From the NCBI RefSeq assembly GCF_022828365.1, contig NZ_JAJQJU010000001.1:310001-374000 (forward strand): 64,000 bases of DNA, in the 5' to 3' direction. This document shows, one piece after another, positions 8,696 to 20,088 of the stretch. The number at the start of each line of letters is the position of its first letter. The first letter of the stretch is position 1. The notes beneath the pieces were generated by a model, which saw nothing but the letters and a program-made list of their open reading frames with translations, made no database searches and was not told the DNA's origin. The position numbers were made by a program, and so were the translations under genes. The DNA is from Candidatus Nanosynbacter sp. TM7-087 (GTDB taxonomy: Bacteria; Patescibacteriota; Saccharimonadia; Saccharimonadales; Saccharimonadaceae).

Positions 8696-9109
8696 TTATG
8701 CGTCCTCCCGCTTGATGAACTTACATTTGACTGGCAATTTGTGGCTAGCCAGACGCATTGCTTCGCGAGCAACTTCCTCTGAAACACCCTGCATTTCAAA
8801 TAGCACCGTGCCAGCCTTTACCTTAGCAACGAAGAACTCTGGGTTACCTTTACCGCCACCCATCTTCAAGCCAAGTGGCTTTCGGGTAACTGGAGTGTGA
8901 GGGAAGATTCGAATCCAAATCTTACCGCCACGCTTGATGTAACGAGTCATCGCCTGACGAGCAGACTCGATTTGGCGGGAGTTGATGCGCTCATTTGATT
9001 GTGATTGCAACGCAAAGTCACCGAACGCGATGTAATTGCCACGAGTTGCTTGACCGCGGTTTTTTCCAATACGCACTTTGCGGTGCTTAGTTTTCTTTGG
9101 TAACAGCAT
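8696..9109 (-). CDS. rplP: 50S ribosomal protein L16
   Basis: 137 residues at the A-site elbow. [40 protein letters not shown] and [21 protein letters not shown] match the family over its whole length. Abuts rpsC (9110) and rpmC (8695). Confidence 0.97.
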   Translation of the reverse strand: MLLPKKTKHRKVRIGKNRGQATRGNYIAFGDFALQSQSNERINSRQIESARQAMTRYIKRGGKIWIRIFPHTPVTRKPLGLKMGGGKGNPEFFVAKVKAGTVLFEMQGVSEEVAREAMRLASHKLPVKCKFIKREDA

Positions 9110-9745
9110 TTAGCGACTCCTTTCTCCCTTATAAATCCACACTTTCACGCCAATGATACCAGCTGGTGTCTGAGCGCGAGCACAGTGGAAGTCAATATCA
9201 GCGCGCAAGGTGTGTAGAGGCACTGAGCCTTCGATTACCTTTTCGCGACGTGCCATTTCAGCGCCGTTCAAACGACCAGCCACCTCAATACGAATACCTT
9301 TAGCGCCAGCATTCATGGTGTTTTGTGCGGTCATTTTAGTTGCACGGCGGAAGTTGATTCGGCGTTCCAATTGGCGAGCAATATTCTCAGCTACCAATTT
9401 GGCTGCCAATTCTGGACGACGAACTTCTTCGATGTTAATACGAACAGCCTGACCAGCAATCTTCTCAACTTGCTTTTTCAATTCGTTCACGCCAGCACCA
9501 CCACGACCGATAACAACACCAGCTTTTGCCGTGTGAATTGTAATCGTGATCAAGTTAGCGCTACGCTCAATCTCAATGCGATTGATTGTTGGGCGTGAGG
9601 CAAATTTCTTTTCAATCAACTCGCGGATTTCGTGATCCTGACGAATCGCCTCTGCAAACTCTTTTTTATTGGCCGTAAACCAACGAGAGCTCCAGTTCTT
9701 ATTGACCTGTAGGCGGAAGTTGATTGGATTCACTTTTTGACCCAT
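9110..9745 (-). CDS. rpsC: 30S ribosomal protein S3
   Basis: 211 residues, mRNA entry-site protein with helicase role. MGQKVNPINFRL start, KH domain segment GVVIGRGGAGVNELKKQVEK (about residues 75-95) and C-terminal RADIDFHCARAQTPAGIIGVKVWIYKGE. Normal length and adjacent to rplV without spacer. Confidence 0.97.
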   Translation of the reverse strand: MGQKVNPINFRLQVNKNWSSRWFTANKKEFAEAIRQDHEIRELIEKKFASRPTINRIEIERSANLITITIHTAKAGVVIGRGGAGVNELKKQVEKIAGQAVRINIEEVRRPELAAKLVAENIARQLERRINFRRATKMTAQNTMNAGAKGIRIEVAGRLNGAEMARREKVIEGSVPLHTLRADIDFHCARAQTPAGIIGVKVWIYKGERSR

Positions 9746-10204
9746 TTACTTCTCCTCCTTTTTTGCTGCCGGTTTAGCGGCTTTTTTAGCTGCAGGCTTA
9801 GCAGTTTTTGCTTCTGCCTTAGCTTCGGCCTTTTTTGCAGGCGCTTTCTTTGGCTTTTCTGTGCCAGTTACTTCAACCAAAATATTTGAAGTCTTTTTCT
9901 GGAATGGCAAAGCGCGGCCCTTCGATGCAGGCTTAAAGCGACGCAAACGTGTACCAGTAGTAACGCTCAAAGTAGTAATTACCAAACTTTTAGCGTCCAG
10001 GCCGTGGTTGTTGATAGCATTTGCCTTGGCACTATCAATAGCCTTTTTAACTGGCATAGCAGCGCGCTTTGGGACGTGCTCTAAGATAACTAGCGCATCA
10101 GCTACAGTACGACCTCGTACCAATGCAGCAACCAAGCTAACCTTGCGTGGCGCCTGGTCGACACCTTTTGCGTAAGCGCGAACAGTATAAGTTGTATCAG
10201 CCAT
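9746..10204 (-). CDS. rplV: 50S ribosomal protein L22 with long basic/alanine tail
   Basis: 152 residues, about 40 longer than the E. coli protein. The first ~112 residues are the L22 fold (AKGVDQAPRKVSLVAALVRGR, and the exit-tunnel hairpin GTRLRRFKPASKGRALP). The rest is a Lys/Ala/Pro/Glu low-complexity tail (PAKKAEAKAEAK...KPAAKKEEK), probably disordered near the exit tunnel surface. Start is 3 bases from the rpsS stop. Confidence 0.95.
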   Translation of the reverse strand: MADTTYTVRAYAKGVDQAPRKVSLVAALVRGRTVADALVILEHVPKRAAMPVKKAIDSAKANAINNHGLDAKSLVITTLSVTTGTRLRRFKPASKGRALPFQKKTSNILVEVTGTEKPKKAPAKKAEAKAEAKTAKPAAKKAAKPAAKKEEK

Positions 10205-10206
10205 GA

Positions 10207-10473
10207 TTACTTCTTATCCTTTCCGCCGTGCTTACGGAACTTACGAGTTGGACTAAACTCACCGAGTTTGTGACCAACCATGTTTTCGGTAATCAGCACA
10301 GGGACGTGCATCCTACCGTTGTGAACAGCAATCGTTCGACCAACCATCTCTGGTGTAATAGTCGAAGCGCGCGCCCACGTTTTAATAACGGTTCGATCGT
10401 CAAGGCTAAGAGCAGCAATTTTCTTTGCTAGCTTTACATCGACGAATGGACCTTTCTTTAATGAACGACTCAT
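10207..10473 (-). CDS. rpsS: 30S ribosomal protein S19
   Basis: 88 residues, head protein contacting 23S through bridge B1a. [41 protein letters not shown] and [24 protein letters not shown] cover the whole family. Six bases from rplB. Confidence 0.98.
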   Translation of the reverse strand: MSRSLKKGPFVDVKLAKKIAALSLDDRTVIKTWARASTITPEMVGRTIAVHNGRMHVPVLITENMVGHKLGEFSPTRKFRKHGGKDKK

Positions 10474-10479
10474 CGTGAT

Positions 10480-11319
10480 TTACCTCTTCCTCTTCGCGTC
10501 GTGACGCGTGCGTACGATTAATTTATTCGAGCCTTTACGGCGACGAGTTCGATAACCTAATGTCAATTGACCCCAAGGAGTACGTGGCGCTTTACCAGTA
10601 CCGTGGCGACCACCGTCACCACCACCATGTGGGTGGTCTGCGGCGTTCATAACAACACCACGAACGGTTGGGCGAATACCCTTGCGACGTTTGCGACCAG
10701 CTGAACCGATCTTAACGTTTTGGTGCTGGACGTTACCGACTACACCGATAGCAGCGGTAGCTTCCAAACGAACTTTACGAACTTCGCCAGATGGCAATTT
10801 GATAGTTGCGTAGTTGCCTTCTTTCGCCATCAACTGAGCCTTAGCACCGGCGGCGCGCACCATTTGTGCACCTTTACCAGCGGTCAACTCAATAGCGTAA
10901 ATCATCGTACCAACAGGAATAACTGACAATGGCAAGCGGTTTGAAGCCTCAATTGGAGCTTCTTCACCAGTTCGGATAGTTTTACCCTTAACCATTGAGG
11001 TGTCAGCCAAGATGTAGTGGTACAAATTGTACTGATCCTTAACTCGAGCAATACGAGCTGAGCGGTTTGGATCGTATTCGATTTCTTCAATCGTCAAGGT
11101 CAAGCCTGCTGGCAAATTGTGATTCACCAAGCGGTAGTGACGACGAACGCCGCCTCCGCGATGACGAACAGTAATTCGACCTTGGTTGTTGCGACCGGCA
11201 TTTTGCTTTTTAGCTTTAATCAGACTTTTAAGAGGTTTTCTTGTTGTAATGTCTGACAAATCCTGACTCGTCATGCCGCGACGAGCAGGAGTGGTTGGAT
11301 TGTAAGCTTTCACTGGCAT
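10480..11319 (-). CDS. rplB: 50S ribosomal protein L2
   Basis: 279 residues, peptidyl-transferase-centre support protein. AYNPTTPARRGMTSQDLSDIT at the N-terminus, GRITVRHRGGGVRRHYR in the middle, and VRGVVMNAADHPHGGGDGGRHGTGKAPRTPWGQ carrying the conserved histidine near the C-terminus. One-base overlap with rplW. Confidence 0.98.
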   Translation of the reverse strand: MPVKAYNPTTPARRGMTSQDLSDITTRKPLKSLIKAKKQNAGRNNQGRITVRHRGGGVRRHYRLVNHNLPAGLTLTIEEIEYDPNRSARIARVKDQYNLYHYILADTSMVKGKTIRTGEEAPIEASNRLPLSVIPVGTMIYAIELTAGKGAQMVRAAGAKAQLMAKEGNYATIKLPSGEVRKVRLEATAAIGVVGNVQHQNVKIGSAGRKRRKGIRPTVRGVVMNAADHPHGGGDGGRHGTGKAPRTPWGQLTLGYRTRRRKGSNKLIVRTRHDAKRKR

Positions 11320-11639
11320 TACTTGGTCTCCTCCATCTGCTGCTCTACTGCGTCAAACACATCGAGCTTATCGCCTTCTTTCAGCGTCACGTAAGCTTTC
11401 TTCCAATCCTTGCGCGTTGTTGTGCCAGGATAACGATTCTTGCCTCGTGAGAAGCGTACAGCCTTGCCGTCTTGTACTAAGGTTTTAACCTTAACTACAG
11501 TAACGCCAAATTGCGCTTCTACAGCTGATTTGATTTCGTTCTTGTTCAAGTTAAGTGGAACGCGTAGCACATATACACCGTTGGCGCTCTGTGCGTAAGC
11601 CTTTTCACTAACGCGTGGGATAATAATCGTCTGTTTCAT
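11319..11639 (-). CDS. rplW: 50S ribosomal protein L23
   Basis: 106 residues at the tunnel exit. IIPRVSEKAYAQSANGVYVLRVPLNLNKNEIKSAVEAQFGV is the L23 fold, followed by KNRYPGTTTRKDWKKAYVTLKEG. Directly follows rplD. Confidence 0.95.
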   Translation of the reverse strand: MKQTIIIPRVSEKAYAQSANGVYVLRVPLNLNKNEIKSAVEAQFGVTVVKVKTLVQDGKAVRFSRGKNRYPGTTTRKDWKKAYVTLKEGDKLDVFDAVEQQMEETK

Positions 11640-11640
11640 A

Positions 11641-12240
11641 TTACGCTTCCTCCTTGCCTAGCCATGCAGTAATTACCGGCAGAGCTTCAGGGGTCATAAC
11701 GATTGTATCCGCATTCAGAATATGATAAACGCTTAGATAATTAGCGCGAACCACCAAAACGTTCTGAATATTGTTTGTAGCACGCATAAGTTCTGGCGTC
11801 TTCTCATCTACAACGATCAGAACACGGCGCTCGAACTTGTTGTCGGCTAGGAATGTTGCGACTTCCTTGGTTTTGCCAGTAGTCTTAACATCTTTAACGA
11901 CAATTTTCTTAGCTTCGTTAGCTACAGTCAAAGCTTGGCGAACTGCCACTTTCTTAGCAGTCTTTGACAATTTTTTAGTGTAGTTTTCGTTACCGCGTGG
12001 GCCAAATACTACACCACCGCCGCGCCAGATTGGGTTACGGCTTGAGCCGAAACGTGCTCGACCAGTTCCCTTTTGTTTCCATGGTTTTTTACCACCACCA
12101 GAAACTTCGCCGCGCTGCTTGGTTGTAGCGCTAGCTAGGCGTGCGTTTGCCAAGTAGCTGTCGTATGCCAATTTCAACAATTCGTGATTTGGCACTTCCA
12201 CAGCAAAAATGTCTTTAGGAAGTTTGGTTGAATCTGCCAT
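11641..12240 (-). CDS. rplD: 50S ribosomal protein L4
   Basis: 199 residues. Tunnel loop KQRGEVSGGGKKPWKQKGTGRARFGSSRNPIWRGGG is diagnostic (residues ~41-76). In E. coli L4 is also the autoregulator of the S10 operon; whether it acts on the leader upstream of rplC here is not shown. One-base overlap with rplC. Confidence 0.96.
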   Translation of the reverse strand: MADSTKLPKDIFAVEVPNHELLKLAYDSYLANARLASATTKQRGEVSGGGKKPWKQKGTGRARFGSSRNPIWRGGGVVFGPRGNENYTKKLSKTAKKVAVRQALTVANEAKKIVVKDVKTTGKTKEVATFLADNKFERRVLIVVDEKTPELMRATNNIQNVLVVRANYLSVYHILNADTIVMTPEALPVITAWLGKEEA

Positions 12241-12854
12241 TACTTGTTACCTCCTAAAATAATCAGCCCCTTTCGTGGTCCAGGAACAGCGCCCTTAACC
12301 CCGATTAGATTGGTCTCTGGATCAACATATGCCACTTCCAAGTTCTTAACAGTAACACGCTCGTGACCCATATGGCCAGCCATCGTCTTACCCTTGAAGA
12401 CTTTTTGTGGATACATCGAGCCAATTGAACCTGGCTTACGAGTATTACCTTTACCACCGTGCGTCTTACGATGACGCTTAAAGTTGTGGCGTTTAATGGT
12501 TCCAGCGAAGCCTTTACCTTTGCTGGTTCCGGTTGCATCGACAAAATCGCCGACCTCAAACGCGGAAACATTAATTTCACTGCCAACTTTCAGATCCTCT
12601 GGAATCTGGTCGACACGGAATTCCCGAATATGTTTCGGGGTCACTTGGGCTGGCTTAACGTGTCCAGCCACGGCCTTGCTCAGGTTCTTACCCTCTCCAA
12701 AAGCTACCTGTACCGCATTGTAACCGTCGGTTTCGACAGTCTTCACCTGAGTAACGGTGACAGGGCCGGCTTGGATCAGCGTCACCGGAATGGCTTTGCC
12801 GTCTTCAGCCAAGAGCTGGGTCATACCAAGTTTGGTACCGAGAAGTGTTTTCAC
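12240..12854 (-). CDS. rplC: 50S ribosomal protein L3
   Basis: 204 residues. Starts KTLLGTKLGMTQLLAEDGKAIPVTLIQAGP with a GTG-rich upstream (GTGAGGAAAAG) and contains KGKGFAGTIKRHNFKRHRKTHGGKGNTRKPGSIG. First gene of the long unit rplC-D-W-B-rpsS-rplV-rpsC-rplP-rpmC-rpsQ-rplN-X-E-rpsN-rpsH; rpsJ, normally the first gene, is a separate unit upstream. Confidence 0.97.
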   Translation of the reverse strand: MKTLLGTKLGMTQLLAEDGKAIPVTLIQAGPVTVTQVKTVETDGYNAVQVAFGEGKNLSKAVAGHVKPAQVTPKHIREFRVDQIPEDLKVGSEINVSAFEVGDFVDATGTSKGKGFAGTIKRHNFKRHRKTHGGKGNTRKPGSIGSMYPQKVFKGKTMAGHMGHERVTVKNLEVAYVDPETNLIGVKGAVPGPRKGLIILGGNK

Positions 12855-13031
12855 TTTTCCTCACTCCCACTTAAATACTCCTGATGACGTGCGGTTTCTG
12901 GATTCTGGGAGAACGTTAAATGTAGACATCCGCTCATAACCAGACCTGCTCATTCATCAAGGAGAACAGTTGATATTACGCGTAATAGAAATTACTTCCT
13001 CACTATAGCACGTTATATATATTATTGTCAA
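12855..13031 (-). promoter_or_regulatory. strong promoter and ~145-nt leader of the rplC...rpsH unit
   Basis: Minus strand: -35 TTGACA (13026-13031), 18-base spacer ending TGC, -10 TATAGT (13002-13007). Transcription would start near 12995, giving a leader of about 140 bases before rplC. The leader holds the palindrome ATTACGCGTAAT and purine-rich sites. A long leader in this place recalls the L4-regulated S10 leader of E. coli, but I see no clear similarity in structure. Confidence 0.7.
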
Positions 13032-13044
13032 TAAAAGACAGGCT

Positions 13045-13377
13045 CTAAATCATCACGCCAACCGGCGTAAACGAAGTCAGAATTGCCATGAAAATTATCG
13101 TGACATACCAAATTTTCCGATTAAATTGGTATTTCTCAATCTTTAAGACTAATAGCAACGCAATAAATAGCCCGACAGGAATGGCCTGGATAACCAAACC
13201 ACCAATTTCAACTGGATTTTTTAGACGAAGCCACAGCGCACTCAGCACCACAAAAACCACCAATTTCAAGAAAAATGAGCCGTCATTATCATAAATACGC
13301 TCGCGACCTTTGCGGCTAAACAGCTCACTAGATTTTGAGCGATTGCGAGCATAAGTACGAGTTTTTTGTTTTGTCAT
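13045..13377 (-). CDS. small membrane protein between rpsJ and rplC
   Basis: 110 residues from ATG 13377 (MTKQKTRTYARNRSKSSELF); a longer frame to 13419 would start inside the rpsJ terminator. A basic N-terminus of ~35 residues precedes three hydrophobic segments (about residues 37-53, 57-76 and 85-103), so a three-helix membrane protein is likely. Unknown family. Like the gene at 5566 it interrupts a normally continuous ribosomal operon and is isolated by a terminator upstream and a promoter downstream. Confidence 0.7.
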   Translation of the reverse strand: MTKQKTRTYARNRSKSSELFSRKGRERIYDNDGSFFLKLVVFVVLSALWLRLKNPVEIGGLVIQAIPVGLFIALLLVLKIEKYQFNRKIWYVTIIFMAILTSFTPVGVMI

Positions 13378-13397
13378 AAGCTGAATGGAATTATAGC

Positions 13398-13434
13398 ATA
13401 AAAAATCCGCCCCATTCAAGAGGCGGAAATTTTA
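13398..13434 (-). terminator. terminator after rpsJ
   Basis: Stem TCCGCC / GGCGGA (13406-13427) with flanking A and T runs; on the minus strand the T run is TTTTTTATGC. It makes rpsJ a monocistronic unit. Confidence 0.85.
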
Positions 13435-13446
13435 TATATCGTTAAA

Positions 13447-13764
13447 TTACATACGAATTTCAGCGTCAACGCCAGCTGGCAAATTCAAGTTCTGCAAGCT
13501 GTCAATCGTCTTTGGTGTAGCATTTGTAATGTCAATCAGACGCTTATGAACGCGGCGCTCGTAAGATTCACCACCAGTTTTGTAAACGTGCGGACTCTTT
13601 ACAACAGTGTAAGTGCTGCGTCGAGTTGGCAAAGGCACTGGACCAGCCACGTTAGCACCTGTGCGAATTGCAGTGTCGATAATTTGTTTTGCTGATTGGT
13701 CGATGACTTTGTGGTCATAAGCCTTCAGACGAATACGGATTTTAATTCCTGTATCTTGAGCCAT
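13447..13764 (-). CDS. rpsJ: 30S ribosomal protein S10
   Basis: 105 residues, also the NusE transcription factor. [22 protein letters not shown] and [39 protein letters not shown] are diagnostic. An AGGAGGAG ribosome site lies just before ATG 13764. Separated from rplC by a terminator and a membrane gene. Confidence 0.97.
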   Translation of the reverse strand: MAQDTGIKIRIRLKAYDHKVIDQSAKQIIDTAIRTGANVAGPVPLPTRRSTYTVVKSPHVYKTGGESYERRVHKRLIDITNATPKTIDSLQNLNLPAGVDAEIRM

Positions 13765-13860
13765 AGCTCCTCCTCTTGTGTGCGATCTCGTAACCTCTAA
13801 TTGCCCTATTTATAGTCAATCGAGTTCTCGAGATAAATTATTATTAACTATGCGATTATA

Positions 13861-14805
13861 TCAGCAATTTTCCGCTTTATCAAGATGAGAAATCATTTCC
13901 GCAATAATTCCAGCGGATTTATTCAGCGATTCTTTTTCTCGTTCGGTAAGTGGATAGCCCGCCAAAATCTTCACGCCGTCGCTACTGATTGTTGATGGCA
14001 ATCCAAGTACAACATTATTCAAACCATATTCACCTTCAGCCAAAGAGCAAACAGGATAAACCGTGTGCGTCGATTTTCGGAGCGCCGAAACAATCTTAGA
14101 TACGACAAACCCAATCGCAAAATATGTCGATTTCTTTGTTTCAATCACCCGATAAGCTCGATCGCGAACCTTCTGTTCAATTCCATCAATCATTTCCTCT
14201 GTAAATCCAGGATATTCCCTAATCGGCACTTCACCAATTTGCGCCGTTTCAATTGTCGAAAACGATGAATCGCCATGCTCGCCCAGAATATAAGCGTCAA
14301 CCGCTTTACTATCGACATTGAACGCGTCCGCCAAATACGATTTCAAACGCGAAGTATCAAGCGTCGTGCCCGTCCCGAATACGCGATTTTTCGGCAAGCC
14401 AGATTCCTTAAGCGCCACGTAAGTCAGAACATCAACCGGATTACTGACAATCACCAAATACGGCTTCGCGCCATTCGCCATAATATTTCTCACAATATCA
14501 CGCATAATTTTTGCATTAACGTCAATCAACTCTAATCGAGTTTGACCAGGAAGTTGCGGCGCACCCGCAGTAATCACAACGATATCATCGTCATTGATAT
14601 CAGAATAATTTCCCGTATGAACCACGACATTTCTGTCAATTCCCATCGCGTCATTGATGTCAGCCGCCTGACCCCAAGCCAAATCCTCACTACGGTCAAT
14701 CAACACAATCTCTTCGATGACACTACGCAATGCGCACGCATAAGCCGCCGTTGCGCCAACCATTCCACCGCCGCCAACAATTAGCAATTTCTGTTTATTC
14801 ACCAA
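13861..14805 (-). CDS. ldh: L-lactate dehydrogenase
   Basis: 314 residues, cytosolic NAD-dependent reduction of pyruvate to lactate. Rossmann motif LLIVGGGGMVGATAAYA (residues 7-23), substrate loop PQLPGQTRLELI, and the catalytic GEHGDSS near residue 175. The glutamine in the loop (where malate dehydrogenases carry arginine) favours lactate over malate. It would regenerate NAD in a fermentative cell. Monocistronic, with a ribosome site AGGAGA before the start. A D-lactate-dehydrogenase-like flavoprotein is encoded elsewhere (52577-54190). Confidence 0.93.
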   Translation of the reverse strand: MVNKQKLLIVGGGGMVGATAAYACALRSVIEEIVLIDRSEDLAWGQAADINDAMGIDRNVVVHTGNYSDINDDDIVVITAGAPQLPGQTRLELIDVNAKIMRDIVRNIMANGAKPYLVIVSNPVDVLTYVALKESGLPKNRVFGTGTTLDTSRLKSYLADAFNVDSKAVDAYILGEHGDSSFSTIETAQIGEVPIREYPGFTEEMIDGIEQKVRDRAYRVIETKKSTYFAIGFVVSKIVSALRKSTHTVYPVCSLAEGEYGLNNVVLGLPSTISSDGVKILAGYPLTEREKESLNKSAGIIAEMISHLDKAENC

Positions 14806-14947
14806 AATCTCCTTTTTCTGTTTTATATTAGATGTTTTTATTCTGCCATAAACATTACCGCCTTGTCAATTAACTTTACTTTACAGCAAAAAACATGTAT
14901 AATATCGGCAATCTATTAACTTTTACATATTATCAACGGGAGGATAT

Positions 14948-15718
14948 ATGGAAAAAAGAATGTTTGCAGAAAAAGCGCCACGCGTCGATACTGCAAAAGT
15001 ATATCGAGCACTTGCAATGCTAGCTTTATTACCATCGTGTGTATTGGCTGGATGCGCAGGCGAAAAAGGAGTTGACGCTGGAAGTTCAAGTTCAGTTCCA
15101 TATGGCGACTCTGAAACCGCTACATCTCAGCCAGAAAATAGCAATACCAAGAATTCATCACAAAATAAAAAAGATGATTCTGCGGGAAAAATAGATATAG
15201 AAAAGAACTCAATGTATTCCGCAGAATACGACAATCGCGAAGGATTTACAGCTTACTGTGCAACACATACCGATTACGGATTTCCCGAAATGGCAGACTG
15301 TTCAATGTATATTTGCGATGGAAACGATTTGGTTATGTTCACATTCGACGATATCGACTTCACCGAACAAACCTACGGACGAAGGACGCCCAAGCCCTCA
15401 GATCTAATGAACAAAACAGACATGCTAGCAAGACAATACGAGGATTATGTTTCAACCGAAATCTCAAAGAATGTAGCCGAATGTCGAGAGAAGAAAAGCA
15501 GCGTAGGACAATTCACTAAACCTGTATCTTTTCCGCGCGGTGAAAATGAGCAATACCTCTGCCTTCCTCAATTTATGGCCACGATAGATGGTAAAAAGGT
15601 GGGCATGAAAATCACAAAGACTACATCTGTCGACGAGAAAGATAATGACGGACCGTACTATCCTCTATATAAGCTTGGTACTTCTGAACAATGTTTTGAC
15701 ACAAGATTCCTTGATTAG
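14948..15718 (+). CDS. putative lipoprotein
   Basis: 256 residues. Residues ~20-35 are hydrophobic and end in the lipobox LAGC with Cys36, so export and lipid anchoring on the outer face of the membrane are predicted. A Ser/Asn/Gly-rich linker follows (to ~residue 75), then a folded region with six or more cysteines (YCATH, DCSMYICD, ECREKK, YLCLP, QCFD). No family recognised. Promoter: TTTACT and TATAAT (about 14901), AGGATAT ribosome site. Probably displayed on the cell surface. Confidence 0.8.
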   Translation: MEKRMFAEKAPRVDTAKVYRALAMLALLPSCVLAGCAGEKGVDAGSSSSVPYGDSETATSQPENSNTKNSSQNKKDDSAGKIDIEKNSMYSAEYDNREGFTAYCATHTDYGFPEMADCSMYICDGNDLVMFTFDDIDFTEQTYGRRTPKPSDLMNKTDMLARQYEDYVSTEISKNVAECREKKSSVGQFTKPVSFPRGENEQYLCLPQFMATIDGKKVGMKITKTTSVDEKDNDGPYYPLYKLGTSEQCFDTRFLD

Positions 15719-15742
15719 ACATACATTATCACAGCGACATCA

Positions 15743-15770
15743 AAAATCCCCCGAAAGTTCGGGGGATTTA
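15743..15770. terminator. bidirectional terminator between lipoprotein gene and tuf
   Basis: Perfect stem AATCCCCCGAA / TTCGGGGGATT with A and T runs on either side; serves both converging genes. Confidence 0.9.
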
Positions 15771-15791
15771 ATTAGACTTGTGTTATCAAGA

Positions 15792-16976
15792 TTATTTGTT
15801 AATCTTTGTAACAACACCAGCACCAACTGTACGGCCACCTTCGCGGATAGCAAAGTTCAAACCTTGCTCCATAGCGATTGGTGCAAGCAACTTAACCTTG
15901 AAGGTTACAGTGTCGCCTGGCATAACCATTTCTTTGTCAGCTGGCAATTCAACTTCACCAGTAACGTCAGTTGTGCGGAAGTAGAACTGTGGCTTGTAGC
16001 CCTTTGAGAATGGAGTGTGGCGACCGCCTTCTTCCTTCTTCAAGATGTAAACTTCAGCTTCAAACTCAGTATGTGGAGTAATTGTGCCTGGCTTTGCCAA
16101 AACTTGACCGCGCTCAATGTCGCTGCGCTCAATACCGCGTAGCAAGACACCTGCGTTGTCACCTGCTTGACCTTGATCAAGAGATTTCTTGAAGGCCTCA
16201 ATACCAGTTACAACTGACTTCTGAGTTGGCTTCAAACCAACGATTTCAACTTCGTCGTTCAATTTAACAACACCCTGCTCGATACGACCAGTTGCTACTG
16301 TACCACGACCCTTAATTGAGAAGACGTCCTCAATTGGCATGATGAATGGTTTGTCCATGTCACGTGCTGGCTCTGGAATGTAGCTGTCCATTGCGTCAAC
16401 CAATTCCATAATAGCGTCTTCGTATTTCTCTTCACCTTCAAGAGCCTTAAGAGCAGAACCCTTGATGATTGGAGCGTCTTTGTCGAAACCGTTCTTTTCA
16501 AGAAGTTCGCGAACTTCTTCTTCGATCAGCTCAACCATTTCTTCGTCAGCCATGTCCATCTTGTTCAAGAAGACAACGATCTTTGGCACACCAACCTGCT
16601 TTGCAAGCAAAACGTGCTCACGAGTCTGAGGCATTGGGCCGTCAGTTGCAGCGATAACCAATACCGCACCGTCAACCTGAGCAGCACCGGTGATCATGTT
16701 CTTAACATAGTCAGCGTGTCCTGGCATGTCAACGTGTGCATAGTGACGATTCTTTGATTCATACTCTTGGTGTGAAGACGCGATAGTAATACCACGTTGC
16801 TTCTCTTCTGGTGCGTTGTCGATCTGGTCGTACGCAACAGGTTTGTTAACTGCGCTTGGTAGGCGCTTTGCCAACACTGCAGTAATCGCAGCAGTCAGCG
16901 TAGTCTTACCGTGGTCAACGTGGCCCATTGTACCAACGTTAACGTGCGGTTTGCTTCGGTCAAATGCATCTGCCAT
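15792..16976 (-). CDS. tuf: elongation factor Tu
   Basis: 394 residues, GTPase that delivers aminoacyl-tRNA. G1 [11 protein letters not shown]3 DMPGHADY, G4 NKMD, and the C-terminal barrel ending [10 protein letters not shown]. Length and all motifs are normal. Unlike many bacteria it is not next to fusA or the S12-S7 operon; it stands alone between tgt and a lipoprotein gene with its own promoter and terminator. Confidence 0.98.
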   Translation of the reverse strand: MADAFDRSKPHVNVGTMGHVDHGKTTLTAAITAVLAKRLPSAVNKPVAYDQIDNAPEEKQRGITIASSHQEYESKNRHYAHVDMPGHADYVKNMITGAAQVDGAVLVIAATDGPMPQTREHVLLAKQVGVPKIVVFLNKMDMADEEMVELIEEEVRELLEKNGFDKDAPIIKGSALKALEGEEKYEDAIMELVDAMDSYIPEPARDMDKPFIMPIEDVFSIKGRGTVATGRIEQGVVKLNDEVEIVGLKPTQKSVVTGIEAFKKSLDQGQAGDNAGVLLRGIERSDIERGQVLAKPGTITPHTEFEAEVYILKKEEGGRHTPFSKGYKPQFYFRTTDVTGEVELPADKEMVMPGDTVTFKVKLLAPIAMEQGLNFAIREGGRTVGAGVVTKINK

Positions 16977-17057
16977 TTGTAGAAGTTCTCCTTAATTTAA
17001 TTATTATTTTTCACGCGGGTACAGTCCATAAAAAAGACCTCACGGCGTATGAGTTTA

Positions 17058-17086
17058 ATTATAACGATTTTCCAATCAGTTGTAAA
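17058..17086 (-). promoter_or_regulatory. promoter of tuf
   Basis: Minus strand -35 TTTACA (17081-17086) and -10 TATAAT (17058-17063) with a 17-base spacer, overlapping the end of tgt's downstream flank. The transcript has a ~75-base leader ending AAGGAGAAC before ATG 16976. Confidence 0.75.
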
Positions 17087-17090
17087 TAGC

Positions 17091-20016
<2,926 letters not shown>

Positions 20017-20088
20017 ATTGCTATGTATTATACAACTTTAATCGATATTTACAAGCATAGCCCCTTCCGTATGCTGTATACTAGAAGC

